From: Ophioderma brevispina
Taxonomy: Eukaryota > Echinodermata > Ophiuroidea > Amphilepidida > Ophiodermatidae
Assembly (NCBI GenBank): GCA_023653785.1
Contig: JAMKCH010071837.1
Span: 62,001-126,000 of the forward strand
Length of the DNA: 64,000 nucleotides
Direction of reading: 5' to 3'
Position numbers and translations under genes: made by a program. This document shows positions 24,701-36,380 of the stretch, one piece after another; the stretch's first letter is position 1, and every line of letters begins with the position of its first letter. The notes under the pieces are model-generated. The model had not been told where the DNA came from and did not search any database. It saw nothing but the letters and a program-made list of their open reading frames with translations.

Positions 24701-26040
24701 ACAGATACAAAATGTTCATATTCATATCTCCCAGGACAGGGGTCAAAGGTTTATACATCAACTGTTTTCCCTGTGCTTCTTTTATTGAATCAGTTCTCAT
24801 TTCCAAATCTTGGTTCAGTTAGGGATCATTGACCGCAACAATGGCCATGAATTAAGTCACAATGCAAATCAGCTTTGGAGCTTATCACACATCTTCACTT
24901 TTTTTTTTTATAAACAATACCAGTATCACCATTTTTTTCTGACAAAATTTAGTAACATATTAAAGAGAATTAACAGGTATTGCCAGGAATTATGGTATTA
25001 AATCTATTCCCAGGAGTGTAATCAATGCAGCCTGATATGAATTTTATCCATGAACATTTTGATGGAGTGTGAAATCTTAATAATAGATTTCTCCCATGAG
25101 GTTGGTCCTATATGATGCAAGTCTAAATTAATTACGCCATCAGTGTGGCATCCTACGCACACTGCATATGCACTACCCTATGCTTAGCTGAGGCCAGGCT
25201 GTTTTCCAAGTATCTGTAATTAGTGACGCAAAGTTGGGTAATGGGGTCATATGTTCACCTCATTTGACGTATCATACAAGGTGTGCTGTTTATTGGCAAC
25301 TTGAATTCCAAAATTCTTTTTTGAAAAATTGATAAACATGTCAAAATTATGTATTTCATTATATTTCAAGATTGCAAAATTTGTAATATATTTTGTCATA
25401 GAATCTTTGACAGGGAACTGTGAGATAATTTCTGAATGAATGCCAAACGTTTTTGTCAAATTTAAGGTTGCCATTCACAACGCTCTTCCAACTCCAAAGA
25501 AACATGTCAGACTAACTTGAGAGTGTTTCTTGAAAACCAAATGTTAAGTAAATTCCTAAAGTTGGTTGACTATCTCTAGCAGTTTTCTTAAAAGTTTCTA
25601 TGGCTTGAATAGATCTTAGAAGTTCACTAAACTGGATGTCAGTGAAAAAAGGGAAACTAAGCATGATGCTGGGATGTTGTTGTCAAAATACTTCCTGAAT
25701 TGAGAAATTGAAGGTGTGCAGTGTGGGATGATACTTTAGACAATTTTCCAATAAAACTGGAAGAAATCTATAAACATTTTCAGTTCCAGAATTTTGAAGC
25801 AATATGCATGGTATAGGTTACCCTAGATTGTGATAAATCTGCTTGTTACAAATGCTTGCATAGTGTGCACAAATTTGGATTTAACCACATATTTGCAAAA
25901 AGAAGTCTTTAACCGAAAAAAACCCCAATAAAACAGGTTGTTTTCAACCCCATCAAGTCAATCCTGATCCATAATTTTGAAGCAATGTGATTTTATGGGG
26001 TGCAGCATTCTTGATGTTCAGGAATGTGCTTCAAAACAAC
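21761..26040. other. unannotated DNA with poly-G/poly-C runs
   Basis: No coding exon recognised. Contains a C-rich run (22895-22920) and G runs near 23801 and 23942-23959. 23765-24003 may be a hAT-like MITE (GGGCATAGCTAGACA against reversed GGGGTATAGCCTAGCCA). Remaining sequence is ordinary AT-rich DNA. Confidence 0.4.
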
Positions 26041-26201
26041 TTTTTCAAACTATAAGTACAGGGGGGGTAACTGGGTATTCTGGTCTCGGATAGGGTGCCT
26101 TTTCATTCATTTTTGGTCTCATATAGGGTCACCGCCGGATCCCTTGTAACTTGGGTGATTTCCCGGCCTTGTGTACAAGTTACCCCCCCCCCCAGGAAAC
26201 T

Positions 26202-26227
26202 CACACACACACACACACACACACACT
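26202..26227. repeat. (CA)n microsatellite
   Basis: Thirteen consecutive CA dinucleotides following a C-rich run. Confidence 0.95.
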
Positions 26228-26317
26228 CTCCTATAGGCCAATTTGGTACATATTCATGCTTGTACTCTCCAAACAGGTGGACTGATTCAACTAAAAATTT
26301 GTAATGCTTTTGGTTTA

Positions 26318-26440
26318 GAGAATAAAAGATCAGATTTTTTGTTTTGGCCATCTTAGATGGTGTCATAATGGATGGGCATCCAATATTTTGAGTGGTGGAT
26401 GGATGCCGGCGCAAACAAAAAATGATCATCTTTTATTCTC
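26318..26440. mobile_element. hairpin MITE, GAGAATAAA family
   Basis: GAGAATAAAAGATCAGATTT at left pairs with AAAAAATGATCATCTTTTAT..TCTC at right. Right flank CATTCTTA is the same as in the copy at 42997-43182. Confidence 0.75.
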
Positions 26441-26579
26441 ATTCTTATTTAGGAAAATGTGTAATTTTTGCTCTCGCTCGATATAATTTATTTGTCAAAA
26501 TATTCTAACATCATTCTTTTTTATTCATTTAAATAATTCCACCCCTCTTGAAAACAAATGTTTCAATCCAAAGAAAAAA

Positions 26580-26800
26580 AGTCATCGCACGGTGATCGTC
26601 ACGCTGCGTAAATTGAATTTGCGTACCAAAGCGAAATGCACAATGCAGTATAAACGCGCCGTTTGCGCGAGTCATATATTCGACTACACCGCGTAATTGC
26701 TGCACGCACTATCCATCTATTACCCAGTAATGGATGGGCGGAGCTTTGACCTAATCCAATCAAATTTCTTGTTAACATGATAAACCACGCCCACTGAATA
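26580..26800. promoter_or_regulatory. CpG cluster, possible promoter
   Basis: About 200 bases with frequent CpG (CGCACGGTGATCGTCACGCT, AACGCGCCGTTTGCGCGAGT) in CpG-poor surroundings. No exon was identified next to it. It lies just right of a GAGAATAAA hairpin, as does the similar cluster at 43260-43500, so both may be parts of a larger element. Confidence 0.3.
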
Positions 26801-27649
26801 AGAATATACTTTCATGTGAGGGAGAAAACATTGAATGAATGGTTGGGTCACCTATGTTGTTTTTGTACATGCCGGGAAGCCTCGGAATAGTGCAAAATGG
26901 AAGGATTCAAAGGAGGTCTATAAATAACATGATATCTGAATGTAAAAACACTGTGCTAGCTGAAAGCCCTCCAGCTGAGACATTTAAGCAAGTATACTAT
27001 TTATACAAACTCAAATAGCACTTTATTAATTTGCCTCTCCTATTCAGATAAAAGTTCAATAACCCATTTATTCTTTGTATTTCCAGGAAGATAATGATAA
27101 ATCATTTCTGTCACTCAGATTTGTGTGTGGTTTGCAATACCCAAAAATTATCAGTAATGCAAGAAATGTTTTTTTTTTTACTTGTCACACAATATTGGAC
27201 CGAAATGACAGAATATGTGCTCACGGCAACCCGTATGATGCCTGATGGGTCAATTGGTGATTTCTTGCCAGTGATTTGATTGGTCAATCAGTGCTTCTCC
27301 ACCTGTTCTCTGGGTATAGACTAGACATGCATTAGATTGCTCATTGTGTACTTTACAGATTTGTAGTAATGATGGGGGAACATTCATTGTTTATAGGGTT
27401 GCATCTGGCCTATATGACAAAAATCACAAAAGAATTATTCCTGAAATTTACAGGAATGCACTGACTTCCCCATATCATCTGTGTTAGTGTTCTTTAGCCC
27501 TATTTCTAAGCCTCAAATACCCTCAATCCTAAACCTATCATAGGCTTCCAGTAAGGTCTAGGATTGCATTGTGACTGTGTGACATATTCAATCACATTTT
27601 GAGCAGCCTCTTTTCATGAAAATTTGGGTACTTAGGTCACGATCTAGAA
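26801..27649. other. unannotated DNA
   Basis: TTTGTATTTCCAG at 27076-27088 is acceptor-like, but the following frames give no recognisable protein. Confidence 0.4.
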
Positions 27650-27960
27650 AGGATCTTGTAGACCTTAACCAACAAACCTAATCCTGAATAGTAATCCTTA
27701 ATCCTAATTGCAAATGTACTTCTAAGTTGTAACTGTAACCCTATCTGTAATCATAATCTTAAGCCAATCCTAATACCTTACCCTGTAACCTTAATCTGCA
27801 ACCCTAAACAAAAAATTGTTAACTCAGTGTAACTCTAACACTTCTCTCTAAGTTGCCTTAATCCCCCAGGGCCTCAATCTGATCACTTACCCAAACCCCT
27901 AACTTTTAACCATAGTTGTTAAATATAATCCCTAACCCTAGTAGATTGATTGAACAAGGT
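27650..27960. repeat. decayed CCCTAA-like tract
   Basis: Many spaced copies of AACCCTA, AATCCTAA and CCTAACCCTAG on the + strand, too irregular for an active telomere array. Telomere C-strand-like or a decayed minisatellite. Confidence 0.5.
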
Positions 27961-29627
27961 TCTTACCACTTCTCACCAACAAATCAGTATAGCATCAAAT
28001 TAACACCCTCTTCCACTGTAACCAATACAACCCAAGCTACATGCCCAAGGCTACTTGTATTTACTTAGTTGTTTTCCCCCAATAACACCTAAGTTTTGCC
28101 CTAAGATATAGCTGTTGTGATGACCATCCATCCATCAGCATGTTTGACAATGATTTGACATCTACCTTTCTGTCTGGTGCCTTAACTTGTGACCTCCATT
28201 CCTTAAAAGAAGACACACGAACTAGAGAACTACTTGAGTTACTATTTCTCCTCTCATCCTCCATGCCTGTGCATATTTATGTCTACACTACAACCTATGC
28301 CTGGTGGACATAAACATCCACCCCTGTCACCCTAAACATGACTTAGCAAGACCTGTAATCATTGAAAAGAGAGGAAAATCTTTGGTGCAATCAAAATGCA
28401 TGGAATGAGACAAAATGATTGAAGAAAGCATCATGTACCACTTCTGCAGTGGTATAAATACAATTTTTTTCCCTAAATTGGTGCCGTTTGGGATATAGTT
28501 TGGTTGGCAGTGTTACAGATAATTCAGCAAAATACAGTGTTCTGGGAGTAAATTTCTCTAAGAATTGTTGTTTTTCTGCAACACTATTTCAAAACCCATA
28601 ACAGAAGAAAGCATACTGTCACTTAAGTAAATGCTGATTAAACAAACTGTAAAAGTGCAGAGTACTTAAATCAATCATCCTTGACAATGATGCATGGTTG
28701 ATGACTTTCATCATCCCTATTTTAAAGTCCTCCCAAGCCCAGAGATAACCAGGACTGTGTAGCTAAATGCAATAAACCCAAGTTCTATTATCAAGTCCCA
28801 GCCGCTTAGTTTAATTTACAGCTCAATAAGTTAGGCCTTACGGCACTCATCCCGACATATCCGTTTCCACTCCCAAGCAAAGTGTGTGTAGAGACAGTTG
28901 TGGCATGATATTCTATAGGAGGTTTTGTTCCGCTTGCCTACCTGGCCAAGCTTACTCTGTCAGCGCTATAAGAAGGAATTTTCCATACAGTTTCTCAGGA
29001 TATTTGCTTGCTAGATTGCATGGAAATATGTCTGATGATATTAAAGGGATTCTGTCAGAGCAAATTTGGGAACATTATGGAATCGGCAACAGATTTCTCA
29101 TGCGTATATGTGTATGAATCGAGGCACAAAAACTCAATCTGATTTTGATAGGATTTTACATACACAGATACAGAAACAATCATCCGCTTTGGCCCATTAA
29201 ACAAGAGACTTTGATATCGCTGGATATGATGTATTTTCAGCTTACTTTGTAAATTATTTAGTTTCTTTATGAAATGAGGAAAAATTTGAGTTGCTAAGGT
29301 TTTAATACTGCTTATAAACCAAATGACCATTGCAACTTCCGGTTAACCTGCACATGTGCGTGTCAGATTCGTGGGTGAGGTCGGGAGTCCTAATCCTGAA
29401 AACACAACAAGGTTGCTGTAAGTTTTCTCCTATGCCATGAACATAGCTGCTACATTAAATGATTTATCCTGCTTTTTTTAATACATAATCATTCTAATTG
29501 AGGCAAATTATTTTTTGCCTGTATATACAAGTGCCACAAAGGTGTAAAGACCAAACAGTGCACAAAACTCAATAACAAGGCATTGACTTACATAAACCTA
29601 TATAGAACATACCATTGTTGAAGTTGT
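27961..29627. other. unannotated DNA
   Basis: No gene or repeat family recognised. Confidence 0.4.
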
Positions 29628-30571
29628 TATAGAGGAGGAGCAGAATATCATAGGGGCCTGATTTAAGGAGTTCGTTTACATCCCACTCCAGAAGGTTTGA
29701 CACCGTTGGTAGTTAGTATGGACCCTCTACATCACTGCTAGGTAGGTAGTACTCTCAAATTGTGGTATCACTTTTTCAATAGGGGCCAATTTTCTAAGTT
29801 TACACAGGGGTCAAACTTTTAAAATGGCCCAAATCATGTTGAATGTATGCCATATGGTCCATCTAATTCATAAGGATTCAAAAAATTTATAGTTTGTACC
29901 AACGTCGACATTGGTTTTGGAGTTATAAGGTAAAATGGCTAAAATGGTACAATAAGGTCAATTTCAATCGGACCGGGGTCAAACATACAAGTTATGCTGA
30001 TTATATTTTAAATACTTCAAGGTATGCTGAGGTAAGAGGACTCCTGCGGTATAGTTTGTATTATGTGAAATGCGTATTACGGAGATAGGGTTCAAAGAAG
30101 GTCAACACCACAATTGGGTATGTTGACCTATGACTATTTTGTCCCATAACATGGTAAAATATGCATGCAGATGGTACAAAACTATTCCCTTATTTTGACT
30201 CATTAAGCTAGATGAAACAACTTCTATCATTTTCAACAAAATTGAGATAAACTTCCGATTTTGACCCCGGTTTTTTGACCTTTTTACACATTTGCCATTT
30301 TACCCTATAACTCCAAAAACCATTGGTCATTTTTGGAAAATCCTTAGGACTAGAACGGACCATAGGGCATACATCTCAAATGATTGGAGCATTTTAAAGT
30401 TTGAACCTGTGTAAACTTAAATTGGCCCCTATTGAAAAAGTGACACCTTAATTTGAGAGTACTACCTACCTAGCGTTGATATAGGGGTCAATACTAATAC
30501 CAAAGGTGTCAAAATTTTCTGTAGTGAGGGGGTAAGTGATGTTTGACCTGGGTCCTAGCTCCTCCACTATT
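29628..30571. mobile_element. foldback element, 0.94 kb, arms about 430 bp
   Basis: ATAGAGGAGGAGC at left mirrors GCTCCTCCACTAT at right. Long inverted arms share GGTAGGTAGTACTCTCAAAT, CAATAGGGGCCAATTT, TTTACACAGG and GGTAAAATGGC. Only a short unpaired centre remains, so a transcript would form one long hairpin. A second copy is at 48107-49090. Confidence 0.85.
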
Positions 30572-31587
30572 ACAATGGAGGTGAGAGTCTTTCAAATGAT
30601 TATTTTCTCATCCCCTCCATCAATTGCCAGTGAATAATTTGTTTAATTTTTCAATACTTCAAGTTTTTTGTGGTACTCTATGGGTTTAACCATCAGAATC
30701 TTAAAACAAACAGTTCTGATAGAAGAATAGCACTGTTAGTGATGCAGATTTCACACATATCCCCCTCCTTTCTCACTTTTCAAAGAACCTGGGACAAGAA
30801 ACAAGTAATTATTTTTATTGAGCTTAGTGTGAAGTTAAATAATTTTCTCCTCCTAGAAAAATCCAGATTGCCTTTAAGATGAGTTAATGGCAAATCCTGT
30901 AAAAGTGGTTTGCAGTGGATGAGTTGTTTTTATCAGCTGTGCAAAATGACAAAAAAGCTGGCACGATTCTCACTGTATTATTACGACACGTCTCCCAGCG
31001 GCGCGTTTTGTCACATTAATTCACGATTCTGTGCATCTGAGATTTATTTCGCTTTGGGTTATTTAGAACTATTACACTTCTTTCTTGGTCAAAAAGACAC
31101 TCAAGGAGAGCAAGTGCAATTTCATACTTCACCCAACATGTTTCATGTAGTCTTTGTCAAAGACTTAATTTGTGTTATGTGGAGATTTGTACAAGGTGTA
31201 GTCATGTTAGTGAAGTAGTGCAAAGTGCGATGAAGGTTACATGGTTTCCCATTCTGTTAAGACTTCATTTCCAGGTGTTTGTCCGGCTCTTAAATTGATT
31301 ATGTAACAAGGTCTGGCATGCAGACTATACCATGTGCATTATCAAAGAGCAAATGATTTTCAAATATGGTGGCTATTTAATATAAGCATTTCACAGTGGC
31401 ATTTCATCTCTAGGGGTTCAGCCATACAAATGGTCTATTCTTTTGCCTCAGCTTATTTTATCCCCTAAAGCCATGTGGATGTTATATGGAGCATATGTCC
31501 ATTGTATGTCATCCATTGTACATCATCTGTCTGTATGCAAGGCAGTCTGAGGAGGGTCAGTTAGGAATAGAAGTCATCTCATGTTCT
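30572..31587. other. unannotated DNA
   Basis: A 102-codon ORF at 30910-31218 has no recognisable domain. Nothing else seen. Confidence 0.4.
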
Positions 31588-31689
31588 AGAATTTACTGGG
31601 TCAAAAGGTTAAAGCGGGCACGTTCACAAATAAGGAACTTTTCTTAAGAAGTTGGAAGTTTATCTACATCAGGCTTGACATAAAGCGTG

Positions 31690-32330
31690 TTTCTATGGAA
31701 AGCCCTGCATTTTACCGGAATCTCTTACCGGAAAGAGCAAGGAAAAGTTGATACGGATCATTTCTATTGGGGCGCATGTTTACCGTAATAAAATGTAAAT
31801 ACTACCTGGCTGATGTCGATCACACTCCACTAAACTTTCAACGGCAAAGGTCGTACCTGAGGTCAACGCAAGCATTTGGGGTACGTTTTCAACAAAAAAT
31901 GGCGGGATTTGCGATAGTATATTATGTCATTTTGACATTTACGTCAAATTCAGAGGCAAATGATAGGTAAGATTGTTAAATGTTCGTGACGTCAGAGAGG
32001 GGCGAAGGGTACAGTGAGTGTTTTGTACACGGACGAGAGCCCTCATCCGCTATAGTCTAACGCGTCCACACGTAGGGCCTATCGTAATCGTAATCACCGT
32101 ATTAATCAATTTCCGTTTCTCGCTTGCATGCGCACTGCGGCGGACGGGAGTGTGTTTCTAGTGGGCCGTGTTATCAACCGGTAAGTGACATCGCTATTTT
32201 CCTTCCTCGAGACGGAAATTTTCCGGGGGTTGATTACCATTAAATATTGCTGGAGGGTCAGTTTCTATGGAGTCACATGTAATCCCTTATCGCCTCTTTT
32301 CCGGTAAAGGGGCCGCAATAGAAAACACCC
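31690..32330. promoter_or_regulatory. CpG-rich block, possible promoter or inserted element
   Basis: About 640 bases with many CpGs, densest at 32030-32165, in otherwise CpG-poor DNA. It includes a full CRE-type TGACGTCA site near 31987. Its ends share a degenerate inverted motif: GTGTTTCTATGG...TTTTACCGGAA at the left and the reverse of TTTTCTATTGCGGCCCCTTT at the right. Internal partial copies of the TTTCTAtxGGGC / ACCGG motif occur near 31763, 32155 and 32265. The block interrupts a 140-bp tandem repeat, which favours insertion. The signal-peptide-like exon lies inside it. Confidence 0.4.
31899..31966 (+). CDS. candidate first coding exon (signal peptide)
   Basis: ATG in a good Kozak context (aaaaATGG) opens 22 codons reading MAGFAIVYYVILTFTSNSEA-ND, with a hydrophobic core and a small-residue cleavage region as in a secretory signal peptide. 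A consensus donor (GATAG|GTAAGA) follows. The surrounding 0.6 kb is CpG-rich, unlike its neighbours, as expected near a promoter. PDGFR/VEGFR genes typically start with a short signal-peptide exon and a long first intron, so this could be exon 1 of the receptor at 59.8 kb. Against this, the exon ends in phase 2 whereas the domain-1 exon begins in phase 1, and the block looks like a transposon insertion. It could also belong to another gene or be chance. Confidence 0.3.
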
Positions 32331-32800
32331 TATAGACAACACTGCAAGGGCAAGTTGATCTAAAGACAATTGCTTGCAGAATTTACTGGGTCACAAAGTG
32401 TTAAAGGGGCACTTTCACAAAATAAGAAATTTCTTCCAGTAAGTTTGGAATTCATCATCATAAGACTTGACTTATACAAACGCTGCAAGTGCAATGGGTC
32501 TAAATGACAATTTTCTTGCTTCAGAATTTACCAGTCAATAAGGTTAAGTGCACTTTCACAAATCGATTAATGCTTCAGGACGTTTTTTGGGAAGTCATCT
32601 CATAAGGCTTGACATTACACGCTGCAAGTGCAATTTATCTAATGACAATTTCTTGCAGAATTTACTGGGTCAAAAAAGGTTAAAGCAGCACTTTCACAAT
32701 AAAAAGAAATATTTCAGTAAGTTGGGAATTCCAACTCATCACTGACATACTTGTGTTTAACCTCTTGCAGAATTTACTGGGTCAAAAGTTAAATCAGATA

Positions 32801-33861
32801 ATTCCCATGTGTAACTTTTAAGACAGGTTTTAGTTGGATTTGTTTTTATGTACCGACAAATTATCTACCTTTTGGATATTTTAATTTTATGCACTCACTC
32901 TTTTAAGCACTAAGTGGAGTTTGAAATTTGAAGATTGAAATTTTTGACCCTAGGTAGTTGAACTGAAAAGTATCATCAAAAGGCAAAAGATAAGAACCCC
33001 TGTGAAGCGTTCCATTATACAGTGCCTCAAAGTGAGTTATGATAGAAGTGGCACCGCACACCGATTTATCTCACTTGACGTCGGCCATGACCTTTTACGC
33101 GCTTGAGCCCTTCTGTCATTTTCTAACTAAAGTAGATTAGGATTTCTCTTATTCTTTACATCAATTTCTATTTGGCTTGCAAGCTATGACTGATAAAGTA
33201 TCAAACAATATTAGCTGACACAAAATGCCACAGACAGATTTTCAATTCCGCTTTGCTGACATCTTTAATCCTGACAATATTACCTAAAGACGACCAGTGC
33301 ATCACTATTAGTCTACACTTGTCCTCACATACAAGGCAAAAAATATTCTGCTCTGTTTTAATTTATGTGAAAGTAATTTTTTAGCATATGCACCGCTTGC
33401 CACAAGCGTGCACTGTGTGTACATCATGGCACTGCTCTGTTTGTTTTAGTGTTGCTTGCAGTGGCCGCCTCGCTTTCTATATCATTCGCAGTTTCTTGCC
33501 AATTTATGATACAAGTAAATAGCTTTGTGTATTGTTAGAGAACACAAACTTGCAACATTTGTGCTTAAAGTTTAGGTAGTGGTTTGAATTCCTCCGTGAG
33601 TCTGTTTATAATTCTCAGAGGCTTTTAATTAAACTGATTACCAGTGAAAAGTAAAGGTAAGAAGATTGGTCTGGTTTGTCTGGTTGTCATATACCTTGGA
33701 AGAGAAAAGATGATTTAACATTAATATAAATGCAAATATTTAGTAAAATATAGTATCAGAAATTTGACGTTCTCCTGCCATAGATGTATGCAATTTATTA
33801 TTAAATCGTCTCAGACCTATTGCAGATTAGGGAAGTGATATTTGTGGGTTAGCTAAGCTAC
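32801..33861. other. unannotated DNA
   Basis: No gene recognised. Confidence 0.4.
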
Positions 33862-33869
33862 TTTTAGCA

Positions 33870-34001
33870 GGGTGTGGCCATTTTGTGACCCCACTGCCAA
33901 CGGCGACCCTGATGAATTCACAACTTTACGGAATAAGGGCAGTTTATTCCGTAGAATTCATCTGGGTAATATGTGTGTGGGTCACAAAATGGCCACACCC
34001 C
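33870..34001. mobile_element. hAT-type MITE, 132 bp, with perfect 8-bp target duplication
   Basis: Termini GGGTGTGGCCATTTTGTGAC and (reversed) GGGGTGTGGCCATTTTGTGA. Flanked by TTTTAGCA at 33862-33869 and 34002-34009. A secondary inner pair is CGGAATAA / TTATTCCG with GAATTC on each side. Confidence 0.9.
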
Positions 34002-34009
34002 TTTTAGCA

Positions 34010-35060
34010 TCTGTAATCAAGTTGACAGCTGTGTGGTATCCAAGCTTCTAATGTTTACATAGCGTTATGGTTGTAAGATCACAACAAATTAATCCAGGCA
34101 AATGATGGGTACCGACACATGGGTGCTGGAAGGGTCCAGAGAAAAGAACTTAAAAAGTGCATGTTTTGATTATACATCCTGAAATAAGAAAAGCGGTTAC
34201 AGCTCACCTTACTTTTTAGACTTATGTAGGTTGTACAAATGTGTTGTCCACACCAGGGTTTTTTGTTTCGTTTTTTTACTTTTAAGGCAATTGTACTTTC
34301 TCTTAACCCCAGCGTACCCACCACTCTTTAGAGCTTTCCTTCTTTGTTGAGTACTTCTCAAGAGTTTTGTTCTTACTTTAATGTTTAAGCAACCCTTGTA
34401 TCTTGGCTTGTGAATAATCACGAGATACTAAACTCATGTTAGACAACTTGTATACCTAAACATTCCCCAAATTTTGCCTGGAGATATACAGCAAGCCCAT
34501 GAACGGGCATCAGCCTCACACAACTATTCATTTGTTACGATCATATTTCTCCCCACAGTATCTTAGGTTCGGGGGAACACCCCGTTCATTAATCTCCATT
34601 GCCTAGCCTCAGGAACCACAACACTGCTCCTGCACCTTACTCATTTTGTGTTATTCCCTATAGATGCACTTTTTGTGTGACCCCCTTATCATGCTTTCGT
34701 TGCTTCACCCGTCCGCATCAAGCTAATCACTTTGGTCACATTAACATTGCTGTGAATTTCAGGTTAGAGACACAGACCAAGTGAAATGCCAAAACACGAC
34801 ACTGTTGGCTGTTTAACAATGACATCTGCCTTGTGTGGTGTTACATGCAGTTAATAATTAGTGGTGGATTGAGAGGGGATAACCATATCTGGGTAAGTGT
34901 CCAGGCCGTTGAAGGGTGTCTGTTTGATTCTTGGAGATTTTGGACCGAATTCATTCTCCAGGAGGCAGTATTTTCAAGTCGTCTCATAGGGGCGCTATTC
35001 ATGATTATGTGTGCGCTTTATTTCCGTGAAGTGTATATTGAAGTATTGTACAAAATAACG
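34010..35060. other. unannotated DNA
   Basis: No gene or repeat recognised. Confidence 0.4.
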
Positions 35061-35063
35061 GAT

Positions 35064-35152
35064 CCTGCCGGCTCGGATTGCGGGGCGTGTGTCTGTGGGC
35101 GCACGTCTTGTTATCTAAAGGTCCGTGGGTTCGAATCCCACTCCCAGGAACA
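35064..35152 (+). repeat. tRNA-like sequence or SINE head
   Basis: Perfect T-arm GTGGG-TTCGAAT-CCCAC preceded by AAAGGTCC as in a tRNA variable loop, and a 3' TCCCAGGA that pairs only partly with upstream CCTGCCG. The D-arm and anticodon stem are poor, so a functional tRNA is unlikely. Confidence 0.4.
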
Positions 35153-35319
35153 AAATTTAGTTTCATGAGTTGTTAGTTCAGTGGAGAGTTGGAGTATTGG
35201 AATAAAAAACATCAGAGTGTGATTGAAGTATAAAAATATTGAATAAGCTGCCTTATGAGAGAGAGACGGCCTGGTCCTGGAGCCCAAAATGGGAAAAAAA
35301 ATTTTCGCCAAAATCTCCG

Positions 35320-36380
35320 CCTGTCTGGTTAGGGTAAGCGTCCGGGTAGGTTAATTGTCAGGGTAGGATAAATGACCATGTAGGACCTAGGGTAGTTCCT
35401 GAGTAGGGTGAGTTCCAGTTTCGGTAGTGTCTGGGTAGGGCGAGTGTGTCCCGGGTAGGGTAAGTGTCTGTGTAGGAGGGTGAGTGCAAGCATTTAGGAA
35501 GTTGTCTGAGTAGGGTGAGTGTCCACTTGTAAGTGTCTGGGTTAGGGTGATTGTCCAGTTAGGGTAAGTTCATGTCAGGGTGATGTTCCAGTTAGGGTAA
35601 TTGTCTGGGTAGTTGAGTGTCCATTTGTAATGTCCTGTAGGGTAGTTTTCGCAGAGGTAAGTTGTCTCAGTAGGGTAAGTTTGTCTCATTCGGGTGAGGG
35701 TTTGTCTCAGTAGGGCAGTTTGTCTCAGTAGGGTAAGTGTGTCTCAGTAGGTAAGTTTGTCTCATAGGGGTAAGTTTGTCTCATAGGGTACGTTTGTCTC
35801 AGTAGGGTAAGTGTGTCTCAGTAGGGTGAGTTTTCCAGTAGGGTGAGTGTCTGAGTAAGGTGAGTGTCCAGTTAGGGTAAGTGGGTAGGGTGAGTTTACA
35901 GTTTAGGGTACGTGTCTGGGTAGGGTGAGTTTTCCAGTTAGGGTAAGTGTCTGGGTAGGGGGTGAGTTTTATTAGGGTAATTGTCTGGGTGGGTGGTGTT
36001 CCATATTTGGGTGTTGGTTAGGGTGAGTGTCCAGTTAGGGTAATTGTCTGGGTAAGGTGATGTCCTGTTAGGGTAATTGACCCTCAGTTATTGGTGAGTG
36101 TTCCAGTTAGGGTAAGTGTCGTTAGTAGGTGAGTGTCCATTAGGATGAGTGTCTGGGTAGGGTTGTCTGGTTAGGGTGGTGTCCTGTTAGGGTAATGTCT
36201 GGTAGTGAGTGTCCAGTTTATAGTGTCTGGGTAGGGTGAGTGTCGTTAGGTAAGTGTCTTGGTAGACAGGCATAAATCAATCTAGGTAGGATAAAGGTGT
36301 CCGGGTATAGGGTAAGTGTCCCGGTAAGGTAAGTGTCCGGGTGAGTAAGTGTCTGGTGGGTAAATGGTTGCCTAGGGTAA
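35320..36380. repeat. TTAGGG-containing minisatellite, about 1 kb
   Basis: Irregular 17-24 base units such as GTTAGGGTAAGTGTCTGG and GTAGGGTGAGTGTCCA, with a TTTGTCTCAGTAGGGTAAG subvariant at 35690-35830. G-rich on the + strand. Confidence 0.9.

Larger units (their letters stand above)
31588..32800. repeat. 110-145 bp tandem repeat, interrupted
   Basis: Unit begins AGAATTTACTGGGTCAAAAG, then GGTTAAAG..GCACTTTCACAAATAA and GCTTGACAT..CGCTGCAAGTGCAA. Starts at 31588, 32378, 32523, 32657 and 32769. The first unit is split from the others by the CpG-rich block 31690-32330. Confidence 0.8.

Noticed and set aside
24434..24832. 132-codon ORF as a gene
   Set aside because: Phe/Lys/Asn-rich background composition, no recognisable motif.
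27076..27280. Exon after the TTTGTATTTCCAG acceptor-like site
   Set aside because: None of the three frames gives a recognisable domain and no good donor follows in phase.
30910..31218. 102-codon ORF as a gene
   Set aside because: No family resemblance, and no supporting splice sites in phase.
35064..35152. Functional tRNA gene
   Set aside because: Only the T-arm is good. The acceptor stem pairs poorly and the D and anticodon arms do not fold to standard lengths.
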